Source: Thermomicrobiaceae bacterium (GTDB taxonomy: Bacteria > Chloroflexota > Chloroflexia > Thermomicrobiales > Thermomicrobiaceae). From it: 12,564 nucleotides of DNA. The DNA is taken from assembly GCA_025966355.1 (NCBI GenBank), contig JAICWZ010000014.1, positions 1 to 12,564 of the forward strand, given 5' to 3'. Numbering within the stretch: position 1 is the stretch's first letter; each line of letters begins with the position of its first letter. The position numbers were made by a program, and so were the translations under genes. The notes below the pieces were generated by a model. It ran no database searches, was not told where the DNA came from, and saw nothing but the letters and a program-made list of their open reading frames with translations. Below are positions 7,029 to 12,564 of the stretch, piece by piece.

Positions 7029-7706
7029 ATGACCTTTACCGTCATTGGGCGATGCGAACGAACCGGGATGCTCGGAATCGGGAGCGCGACAGCGGCCTTT
7101 GCCGTCGGGGTGCGTGTGCCCTTTATTAAGGAGCGGCTCGGCGCCGTGGCGATCATGGCGATCGCTGATGAGCGACTCGGGCCGACCGCGCTGCGCCTGC
7201 TTGAACTCGGCTATAAAGCGCCCGGCGTCATCGCGCAGATGGAAATCGCCGACCCGTTCATCGAATACCGGCAGCTCGGCGTGCTCGATGACGACGGTCA
7301 CGGTGCCGCACGCACGGGCAGCATGAACAAGGACTATTCCGGTCATCGGATCGGCGAGAATTATGTCATCCTCGGCAACTATCTGATGGGTGAAGGGGTG
7401 CTGGCGGCGATGGAGACGGCCTTCCTGGCCGATCCCGACGAAGATCTCGAAGAGCGCCTGCTGCAAGCAGTCGAGGCGGGGCGTGATGCCGGAGGGCAGC
7501 ATGGCGGCCAGCGCTCGGCCGTGCTGAAGGTCTACGACCGCAAGAGCTTTTCGCGCGTCGATCTGCGCGTCGATATTCATGACGAGCCGGAGGCCGAACT
7601 GCGCCGCATCTTCAATATCTACCGGCCCGCCATCCCCTATTACGATATGCGGCAGGTCGATCCGCGCGTCCAGTCGCTCGACGACTGGCTCGCGGAGCAT
7701 CGCTGA
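7029..7706 (+). CDS. DUF1028 family protein (Ntn-hydrolase-like)
   Basis: The protein has 225 residues. It matches the DUF1028 family: TFTVIGRCERTGMLGIGSA at the N terminus, FAVGVRVPFIKERLGAV (24-40), the aligned AIADERLGPTALRLLELG (44-61), EYRQLGVLDDDG (79-90), GHRIGENYVILGNYLMG (105-121), and AGGQHGGQRSAVL (154-166) followed by SRVDLRVDIHDEPEAELRR (175-193). The family has an N-terminal-nucleophile-hydrolase-like fold with a conserved Thr just after Met, but its reaction is not established. The C-terminal peptidoglycan-binding-like extension seen in some members is absent. ATG 7029 is preferred over the in-frame GTG 7008 because GAAGGG lies 8 bases before it and the family begins with M-T-F. 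It is 18 bases ahead of the P450 gene and probably co-transcribed with it. DUF1028 genes often sit near amidohydrolase and peptidase genes, and both types occur later in this window. Confidence 0.88.
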   Translation: MTFTVIGRCERTGMLGIGSATAAFAVGVRVPFIKERLGAVAIMAIADERLGPTALRLLELGYKAPGVIAQMEIADPFIEYRQLGVLDDDGHGAARTGSMNKDYSGHRIGENYVILGNYLMGEGVLAAMETAFLADPDEDLEERLLQAVEAGRDAGGQHGGQRSAVLKVYDRKSFSRVDLRVDIHDEPEAELRRIFNIYRPAIPYYDMRQVDPRVQSLDDWLAEHR

Positions 7707-7724
7707 GGCTGAAGGAGGCACGAC

Positions 7725-8942
7725 ATGACCGTCACCATCGACTTCAGCGACCCGGCCGTGCGGGCCAATCCGTATCCGATCTATGCCGAACTGCGCCGCG
7801 ACGCGCCGGTCGTCTGGACCGGCCAGAACTGGCTGATCAGTCGCTATGAAGACATCATCGGCCTCATGACCGACGAGCGCGTCTCCTCGGCCCGCGCCGA
7901 GTCGATCTTTCAGGTTTTGCCTGCCGAGATTCAGAGCGAGGTGCAACCGCTCCGTCATGTGCTCGGCAGCCGCATGCTCCTGACCGATCCGCCGATCCAC
8001 ACACGCTTGCGCAACCTTGTCACCAAAGCCTTCGGCGCCCAGAGCGTACGGGCGAAGCGACCGCGCATTCAGGAGATCTGCGATCGCTTCGTCGATCAGG
8101 TGATCGGACAGGGCAGGATGGACGTGGTCGCGGATCTGGCGGTGCCGCTGCCCGGCTGGGTCATCGCCGATATGCTCGGCGTGCCGCAAGCAGATCAGGC
8201 GAGCTTCACCCGCTGGAGCCGCGATCAGGTGCGCGTCTACGACCGCCCCGGCACAAGCGGCGAGCGCATCCCGATCATGCGCCAGGGACAGGCAAGCATG
8301 CTGGAGATGAAGACTTATCTGGAAGACGTCATCGCTGCCCGCCGCGAAGAGCCGCGCGACGATCTGATCACCTACCTCGTGCAGGCGGAAGAAGCGGGCG
8401 ATCGCCTCTCAACCGATGAACTCGTCATCATGATCATCGCCCTGCTCGTCGGCGGCAACAATTCAACCGCTCACCTGATCGGCAACGCGATCTTCACGTT
8501 GGCGCGCCATCCGGAGGCGCTGGAGCAGCTTCGTGCCAACCCCGACCTGATCGCGACCGCCGTCGAGGAAGTGCTGCGCTTCGAAAGCCCGGTGCAGGCA
8601 ACGAGTCGCGTCGCGCGCGATGTCATTGAGATCGGCGGTCAGACGATCGAGCCGGGCCAGGGGATCAGCCTCCTCTTCGGCTCGGCAAATCGCGACGAAC
8701 GCCAGTTCCCGCATCCTGACGAACTCGATCTGGCACGCAAGCCGAATCGACACCTGACCTTCGCCCACGGCCCGCACTTCTGCCTCGGCTCGGCCATCGC
8801 CCGCGCCGAAGCGCAGATCGCCGTCCAAACCGTCGTCCAGCGCTGCCTGGGACTCGAACTCATCTCCGACCACGCCGACTGGCAGGAGGGCTTCTCCTTC
8901 CGAGGACTGAAGCAGCTGCCGGTACGGTTTAAGGCGGCGTGA
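7725..8942 (+). CDS. Cytochrome P450 with unusual I helix
   Basis: This is a soluble bacterial class I-type P450 of 405 residues with no membrane anchor. The heme-binding loop FAHGPHFCLG (346-355) holds the thiolate ligand C353. The ExxR pair is E282/R285 in EEVLRF, and RMLLTDPPIHTRLRNLV near residues 84-100 is the usual C-helix region with the heme-propionate His/Arg. The I helix reads LLVGGNNSTAHLIG (240-253), where most family members have (A/G)Gx(D/E)T. The acidic residue is Asn246 and the following Thr is Ser247, so the proton-relay pair is altered while T248 remains. The ATG at 7725 has a strong AAGGAGG (7712-7718), six bases upstream. No ferredoxin or reductase gene is near. The substrate is unknown. 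Pairing with a DUF1028 gene in one transcript suggests a small catabolic or tailoring unit. A hairpin follows the stop. Confidence 0.95.
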   Translation: MTVTIDFSDPAVRANPYPIYAELRRDAPVVWTGQNWLISRYEDIIGLMTDERVSSARAESIFQVLPAEIQSEVQPLRHVLGSRMLLTDPPIHTRLRNLVTKAFGAQSVRAKRPRIQEICDRFVDQVIGQGRMDVVADLAVPLPGWVIADMLGVPQADQASFTRWSRDQVRVYDRPGTSGERIPIMRQGQASMLEMKTYLEDVIAARREEPRDDLITYLVQAEEAGDRLSTDELVIMIIALLVGGNNSTAHLIGNAIFTLARHPEALEQLRANPDLIATAVEEVLRFESPVQATSRVARDVIEIGGQTIEPGQGISLLFGSANRDERQFPHPDELDLARKPNRHLTFAHGPHFCLGSAIARAEAQIAVQTVVQRCLGLELISDHADWQEGFSFRGLKQLPVRFKAA

Positions 8943-8949
8943 TCACGAT

Positions 8950-8980
8950 GATGAGGGCGACGCATGCGATCGCCCTCGTC
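8950..8980 (+). terminator. Hairpin downstream of the P450 gene
   Basis: GATGAGGGCGA (8950-8960) pairs with TCGCCCTCGTC (8970-8980), eleven pairs including one G-T wobble, with a nine-base loop. It starts seven bases after the P450 stop. There is no T-run behind it, so it may be a weak or factor-assisted terminator or an mRNA 3' stabiliser. Confidence 0.5.
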
Positions 8981-9449
8981 GCCCAAACGCTCGATCGCAG
9001 TCTCCCGCCGACGCTCTGCCCGCCTCAATTGCCGCACAGACACAAGCTCATCATATACTCCGCACTCGACTGGCATCGAAACCGCTGAATGGATGCCCCT
9101 CGTCGGAAGGCAATTGCGCATATCGTCGAACGACACCGGGCGAATTGAAGTGATCAAAATCAGGGAAACGGACGGGGAAGCATCTCCGCATCATGGCCCA
9201 ACCACCGGCTCTGTTACCATCGGTTGCCGCAAGATCATCCTGGCTTCGGTATACTGCCCTCGCAGTGCGATCGTCTCGGGCAATCCGGGACTATTCGTAG
9301 CGTGAAGCGAATCGGTTGTGGTGTACGATCGTTCTGCTAGCGGAGCAGCGCCCTTTCTGGGGACCAAGGGACGTTGCAGTACGCTTTTTCGCCGTTCGGA
9401 TAACCATCTTGATCCGGCGGAAAGTTGATCGGTCCGAGTGCGAGTTTCG
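8981..9449. other. Non-coding stretch between P450 and the LysM gene
   Basis: No credible gene is seen in this stretch. Open frames here (for example 8964-9305 on the plus strand, 9191-9511 on the minus strand) lack ribosome binding sites and any domain-like pattern. TATACT occurs twice (9054-9059 and 9250-9255), each with TTGCCGCA starting 25-26 bases upstream; that spacing (19 and 20 bases between hexamers) is too long for a normal sigma-70 promoter. A hairpin with a mismatched middle lies at 9392-9420 (CGGAT paired with ATCCG, flanked by CCG and CGG). Confidence 0.4.
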
Positions 9450-9465
9450 GTGCGTACATACGCAC
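9450..9465. repeat. 7-2-7 inverted repeat, possible operator
   Basis: GTGCGTA, two bases, TACGCAC is a perfect dyad. It lies 39 bases before the -35 of the LysM/M23 promoter, a fitting place for an activator or a DNA-bending regulator. No regulator gene adjoins it, so the binding protein is unknown. Confidence 0.4.
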
Positions 9466-9504
9466 TAAAGGCGTCATATTCGCGGTCTGTTATGGATGAC
9501 CAAA

Positions 9505-9533
9505 TTGACATCCCGCGATAGCGCTGCTATGCT
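9505..9533 (+). promoter_or_regulatory. Sigma-70-type promoter of the LysM/M23 gene
   Basis: TTGACA (9505-9510) and TATGCT (9528-9533) are separated by 17 bases, with an extended -10 TG at 9525-9526. This is the best promoter in the window. It predicts a transcript start near 9540 and a leader of about 100 bases. Confidence 0.75.
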
Positions 9534-9539
9534 CTCGCC

Positions 9540-9642
9540 CTGGGACCTGGTTATGGCAAACGACAAGCAGCGAATTAGCGGGGACTCATATTCCTGCGCG
9601 TCGGAGCCGTAAGCCGTAAACGGGAACGGGAAGGGAAGATTT
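9540..9642 (+). other. 5' leader of the LysM/M23 transcript
   Basis: About 100 bases lie between the predicted transcript start and ATG 9643. The leader contains a tandem GCCGTAA repeat (9606-9612, 9613-9619), a short CCGT/ACGG stem possibility and a purine-rich GGGAAGGG ribosome binding site (9628-9635). I could not match it to a known riboswitch. Confidence 0.35.
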
Positions 9643-11370
9643 ATGGCTAACCGCGAAGACGGGCGGGCATCAAGTCCGCTGTCCGAGTCAGCGCCTCCGG
9701 CGCAGCCCGCATCGACGACATTTGGTTGGCGTAGATCCGAGGAGCCGGTCGCTCCCAAAGCCGCGGCCCCAACATCCTCGAATACCACGGACATTGAAGC
9801 GGCCCGTCCTGGCGAAGCGGTGCGACCGCTGCCAACCGCCCCACAGCCGCGCTTCACCCCAATGACAATCGCCGCCTCGCTCGCACCCGCGTCCTCGCCC
9901 ATGATGCAGGAACTGGATGAATATTCCTTCTGGTGGCCAGAAGGTGTGCAGCCGAGGCCAATTGTTACCGGTCCGGTGCAGGGACCGCAGTCGGGGCATC
10001 TGACGAGGTCCGCCATGGTGGCCGCGACGATCGCCGCCGTCGCCGGTTCAGCCTTCTTCGGCCCGGCGCTCGGAGCCGCGGTCGCCCAGACGCCATCGAA
10101 GGCGCCGAATGGCAACTCGAGCTCTCCCACCACGGTCAAGAACACCACCACCCAGGCTGCCGCCGCGACGGGTGTCGGCGGCGGTGGACAGGGAATCGAC
10201 TACGAGGTGCAGAACGGCGATACGCTCTATAGCATCGCGCAGCAGCACGGAGTTTCCACGCTTTCCGTGATCGCCGCCAATGATTTCGCGAATCCGGATC
10301 TCATCTTGCCCGGCCAGCACGTCACGATTCCGACTGATGCCAACGGCTCAACACCCAGCGACGTCACCATTACCGTCGCGGATGGCGATACCGTCGGCAA
10401 CCTGGCCGATCATTACGGCGTTTCCGCCGCGTCGATCGTCATCGCCAATAGCCTTTCGAATCCGAATCTGATCGTCGTCGGGCAGTCGCTTGTCATCCCC
10501 GGTGGTGGCGGCAGCGCCAGTAGCGGTAGCGCGAGCGCGGATACAAGCACAACCGCGAGTTACGCATCGACCGGCGACGCCGTGACGACCGATTCCGGCA
10601 GCAGTGCTGCGTCGACCGCCAACGACGTCACCGTGACGGTGAAAGATGGCGATACCGTCAATAAGCTGGCCGAGCAGTATGGCGTTTCAGCGCTCTCGAT
10701 CTCCATGGCCAACAACCTGGTCAACGCGAACGTGATCGTCGTCGGCCAAACCCTGACGATTCCTGGTGCGACGAACCAACCGGCCGCGGACAACTCCGAC
10801 GGACAGGGCGGGGCAACCGCTCCGGCGACCGCGCAGCTCCAAACGGCCAGCAACACGGCCCCCGTGGCGACCCAGGCGAGCGCGCCTCCCGCGACACCGG
10901 CACCGACCGCAACGCCCGAACCGACACCCGCTCCCACCCCACCTCCGGCACCAGCTCCCGCCGCCACGCAGGGCTTCGTCTGGCCGGTGCAAGGAACGAT
11001 TACGCAGAACTTCGGCCCGACGAGCCTCGGGCTCGAACCGGCCTACGAGGGCTATGCGCACTTCCATCAGGGGCTCGACATTGCCAACAGTATGTACACG
11101 CCGATCCATGCGGCCGGCGCCGGAACCGTCATCTTCGCCGGTTGGAGCAACAGCGGCTACGGCTTCTGCGTGAAGATCGACCACGGCAACGGACTCGTCA
11201 CGCTCTATGGCCACATGGCGCAGCAGCCGTCGGTCAGCGTCGGCCAATCGGTCGGCGCGGGCGATCTGATCGGCAAGATGGGCAGCACCGGCGCCTCGAC
11301 CGGACCGCACACCCACTTCGCGGTCCTCAAGAACGGCGTCTGGGTCAATCCGCTGAACTACCTGCCGTAA
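9643..11370 (+). CDS. Membrane-anchored peptidoglycan hydrolase: three LysM domains and M23 metallopeptidase
   Basis: The 575-residue protein has, in order: a 120-residue Ala/Pro-rich hydrophilic N-terminal part; one hydrophobic segment (about 123-149, MVAATIAAVAG to AAVAQ); LysM1 (187-230), LysM2 (241-286) and LysM3 (329-374), each with the GDT...L...YGVS...N and GQ...IP pattern; a Thr/Pro/Ala linker (about 395-445); and an M23 (lysostaphin-type) domain to the end. The zinc ligands are visible: H475 and D479 in HQGLD, and H558 of the HTH pair H556/H558, with a further GHM histidine between them. It should bind glycan strands through LysM and cut peptide cross-links outside the membrane. LysM2 and LysM3 are more alike than either is to LysM1, suggesting a duplication. 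The start ATG 9643 has a strong ribosome binding site. An internal ATG at 10015 with GAGG (10005-10008) would give a protein starting directly at the hydrophobic segment, but lacks a basic n-region. Confidence 0.93.
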   Translation: MANREDGRASSPLSESAPPAQPASTTFGWRRSEEPVAPKAAAPTSSNTTDIEAARPGEAVRPLPTAPQPRFTPMTIAASLAPASSPMMQELDEYSFWWPEGVQPRPIVTGPVQGPQSGHLTRSAMVAATIAAVAGSAFFGPALGAAVAQTPSKAPNGNSSSPTTVKNTTTQAAAATGVGGGGQGIDYEVQNGDTLYSIAQQHGVSTLSVIAANDFANPDLILPGQHVTIPTDANGSTPSDVTITVADGDTVGNLADHYGVSAASIVIANSLSNPNLIVVGQSLVIPGGGGSASSGSASADTSTTASYASTGDAVTTDSGSSAASTANDVTVTVKDGDTVNKLAEQYGVSALSISMANNLVNANVIVVGQTLTIPGATNQPAADNSDGQGGATAPATAQLQTASNTAPVATQASAPPATPAPTATPEPTPAPTPPPAPAPAATQGFVWPVQGTITQNFGPTSLGLEPAYEGYAHFHQGLDIANSMYTPIHAAGAGTVIFAGWSNSGYGFCVKIDHGNGLVTLYGHMAQQPSVSVGQSVGAGDLIGKMGSTGASTGPHTHFAVLKNGVWVNPLNYLP

Positions 11371-11394
11371 CCACACGAAGCGCAAACGCAACAG

Positions 11395-11428
11395 AGCCCG
11401 TCCTCGACCGAGGACGGGCTGCTTGCTT
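11395..11428 (+). terminator. Hairpin terminator between convergent genes
   Basis: The arms AGCCCGTCCTC (11395-11405) and GAGGACGGGCT (11410-11420) form a perfect 11-bp stem with a four-base loop, followed by the modestly T-rich GCTTGCTT. It lies 24 bases after the M23 stop and 22 bases from the stop of the convergent creatininase-family gene, so it can serve both strands. Confidence 0.8.
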
Positions 11429-11442
11429 CCAGGCGTGTTCGT

Positions 11443-12204
11443 TCAGGCCGGTATTCGCTCGCGGATGAACTCGGCCAGCATGTCGGCCAGGCCATCGATA
11501 TAGCGTCGCCCGCGCTCGGCGTCAGCCGGTCGCGCATCGCCGAGGATGCCGTTGGCCGTCAACGCCGTCATTCCCTGAGAGAAGATGAGCTTGGCCGCAT
11601 CCTCGTTGAAATCGCCAACGAATCCTTCTTCGGCTTGATCCATCAGCACCAGTTCCGGCTTTTCGGCCAGCACCATCGACGTTTCGGTTTCCCCGGCATG
11701 CGCACCGGCCACCTGCGGCGTGATGCCATCCCGCGCGGCGGCGGCGTTCATCACCGCGATAAACGACATCAGGTCGGTGAAGGGCAGGTAACGCGCTCCG
11801 CCGATCTTGCCACCCGTTTCGCTCTCCAACTCCTCCAGCGGCCCAAAATTGCCGCCGTGGCTCGGCAAGACGACCACATTCGTGAACCCATGCCGGGCCA
11901 GACTGCCGACGTACTGGCGCACCACCGCCTTGAACGTCTCCCGATCGAGCGTGATCGTACCCGGAAAGGCCATATGGTGCTCCGAGACGCCGAACGGAAT
12001 CGTCGGCCCGACGATCACGTGGTCGAGTCGCGCGCCGACCGCCTCGGCCAGCGTCGTTCCGAGCAGTGTGTCGGTCTGAAACGGCAGGTGCGGCCCATGT
12101 TGCTCCATCGAACCTGCCCCGCAAATCACCGTTGTCGTGCCGGCATCGAGCGCCGCCCGCACCTCGGGCCAGTGCATCTCGGCCAGCCGTCGAACCTCTG
12201 CCAT
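11443..12204 (-). CDS. Creatininase-family amidohydrolase
   Basis: The 253-residue protein belongs to the creatininase family, metal-dependent hydrolases that act on cyclic or linear amides. The first metal motif is GAGSMEQHGPHLPFQTDT (29-46), giving E34, H36 and D45. LPSHGGNFG (113-121) supplies H116, and GAHAGETETS (167-176) supplies H169 and the E172/E174 acids. Other members of this fold act on creatinine, FAPy nucleotides or the mycofactocin precursor peptide, so the substrate is not fixed by family. No mycofactocin genes are visible here. ATG 12204 is chosen because GGAGG (complement of 12211-12215) stands six bases before it; the frame continues upstream to 12285 without family-like sequence. 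It is divergent from the M20 peptidase gene and convergent with the M23 gene. Together with the M20 and DUF1028 genes it suggests use of amides or peptides as nitrogen source. Confidence 0.9.
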   Translation of the reverse strand: MAEVRRLAEMHWPEVRAALDAGTTTVICGAGSMEQHGPHLPFQTDTLLGTTLAEAVGARLDHVIVGPTIPFGVSEHHMAFPGTITLDRETFKAVVRQYVGSLARHGFTNVVVLPSHGGNFGPLEELESETGGKIGGARYLPFTDLMSFIAVMNAAAARDGITPQVAGAHAGETETSMVLAEKPELVLMDQAEEGFVGDFNEDAAKLIFSQGMTALTANGILGDARPADAERGRRYIDGLADMLAEFIRERIPA

Positions 12205-12348
12205 CAATGTCCTCCATCCGTTTTCATCACGCCGTTGCCGCGTATTGTCACACAGGCGAGCGTCTTTCAGGCGTTGACGAGACACGCATTTGCGCCGAAC
12301 CTAGAGGCGAATCGCGCGGGCGATCGGAGACAGGAAGAAGGGCACACT
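12205..12348. promoter_or_regulatory. Divergent promoter region for creatininase-family and M20 genes
   Basis: These 144 bases should carry both promoters. On the plus strand TTGACG (12274-12279) resembles a -35, but no good -10 lies 16-18 bases later. On the minus strand GACAAT (12249 down to 12244) resembles a -10, without a clear -35. AGGAAGAAGG (12332-12341) is the ribosome binding site of the M20 gene. Confidence 0.3.
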
Positions 12349-12564
12349 ATGCAGGATGTCTACCAGTACATCGACGACCATCGCGACGAATACCTGGAGC
12401 AGGTGCGGACGCTCTGCCGCCAGCCAAGCATCTCGGCGCAGAACATCGGCATTCAGGAGACGGCCGAGATGGTGAAAGCGATGCTCGAAGCGATCGGCGC
12501 CAAAGCCGAGATCGTGCCGATCGAGGGCGGCAATCCGGTTGTCTACGGCGAAGTCGGCAGCGGC
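12349..12564 (+). CDS. M20-family metallopeptidase, N-terminal part (cut by window end)
   Basis: The first 72 codons are present. They read as the N-terminus of the M20 ArgE/DapE/CPG2-type dinuclear zinc peptidases: a helical start YQYIDDHRDEYLEQVRTLCR (5-24), then QPSISAQNIGIQETAEMVK (25-43) matching the family's common P-S-(I/V)-S segment followed by the conserved helix, MLEAIGAKAEIVPI (46-59) and GNPVVYGEV (62-70), just before the metal-binding HxD motif that would follow. The ATG at 12349 has AGGAAGAAGG upstream. Whether it is a dipeptidase, carboxypeptidase or deacylase cannot be decided because the catalytic residues lie outside the window. The divergent creatininase-family gene fits a peptide/amide breakdown locus. 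Confidence 0.85.
   Translation, partial: MQDVYQYIDDHRDEYLEQVRTLCRQPSISAQNIGIQETAEMVKAMLEAIGAKAEIVPIEGGNPVVYGEVGSG

Noticed and set aside
6972..8189. 405-codon open frame on the minus strand.
   Set aside because: It is antisense to both the DUF1028 and P450 genes, which are supported by family motifs and ribosome binding sites.
8964..9305. 113-codon open frame after the P450 gene.
   Set aside because: It starts inside the terminator hairpin loop, has no ribosome binding site, and its Ser/Arg-rich composition looks random.
9540..9642. c-di-AMP (ydaO/yuaA) riboswitch in the LysM/M23 leader.
   Set aside because: The location suits it, but I cannot align the leader with the conserved core of that motif by eye; kept only as a search suggestion.
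1..12564. Phage, insertion sequence, CRISPR, toxin-antitoxin or other defence system.
   Set aside because: No transposase, integrase, nuclease, repeat-spacer pattern, terminal inverted repeats or small paired genes were seen; all main genes fit glycan, envelope or metabolic roles.

Overview
This is a high-GC bacterial window with tight gene packing, mixed strands and many short-spaced or overlapping genes. No mobile element, CRISPR array, rRNA or tRNA was recognised. The gene mix (LysM/M23 envelope hydrolase with a Thr/Pro/Ser-rich linker, DUF1028 protein, creatininase-family amidohydrolase, M20 peptidase, bacterial P450, acyl-CoA dehydrogenase) fits a Chloroflexota-like, perhaps Thermomicrobia-type, heterotroph. 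That assignment is an inference from gene content and base composition only, with low to moderate confidence.

Positions 1-4385 (+ strand) hold a glycosyltransferase cluster read as overlapping genes. First is the 3' part of a GT9-like protein ending in HEAT repeats. Next is a compact Anp1/Mnn9-type (GT62-like) protein. Last is a large protein joining a Mnn1-type (GT71-like) domain, a small beta-rich insert and a GT4 domain. GT62 and GT71 enzymes are best known from the fungal Golgi, where they build mannan outer chains, so finding both side by side here is the most unusual feature of the window. The boundary between the second and third genes is odd: the reading frame that clearly encodes the third protein has no ATG, GTG or TTG start between 1887 and 2096. 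Either the genes overlap by about 90 bases from a TTG start, or they are one polypeptide interrupted by a frame change at about 1958.

Positions 4390-6894 (- strand) hold an acyl-CoA dehydrogenase followed closely by another GT4 glycosyltransferase, probably one transcript. The latter converges on the GT71-GT4 gene with only 4 bases between the two stop codons. Positions 7029-8942 (+ strand) hold a DUF1028 (Ntn-hydrolase-like) gene and a cytochrome P450, 18 bases apart and probably an operon, ending in a strong hairpin. The P450 lacks the usual acid/alcohol pair of the I helix.

Positions 8943-9642 appear non-coding. They end in a textbook sigma-70-type promoter (TTGACA, 17-base spacer, extended TATGCT), with a 7-2-7 dyad about 40 bases upstream of it. 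This promoter drives a three-LysM, membrane-anchored M23 peptidoglycan hydrolase (9643-11370) that ends at an 11-bp hairpin shared with the convergent creatininase-family gene (11443-12204, - strand). An M20-family metallopeptidase (12349 onward, cut by the window end) is divergent from the creatininase. The second half thus combines envelope remodelling with amide/peptide catabolism. The first half looks like synthesis of a surface glycan or glycolipid.
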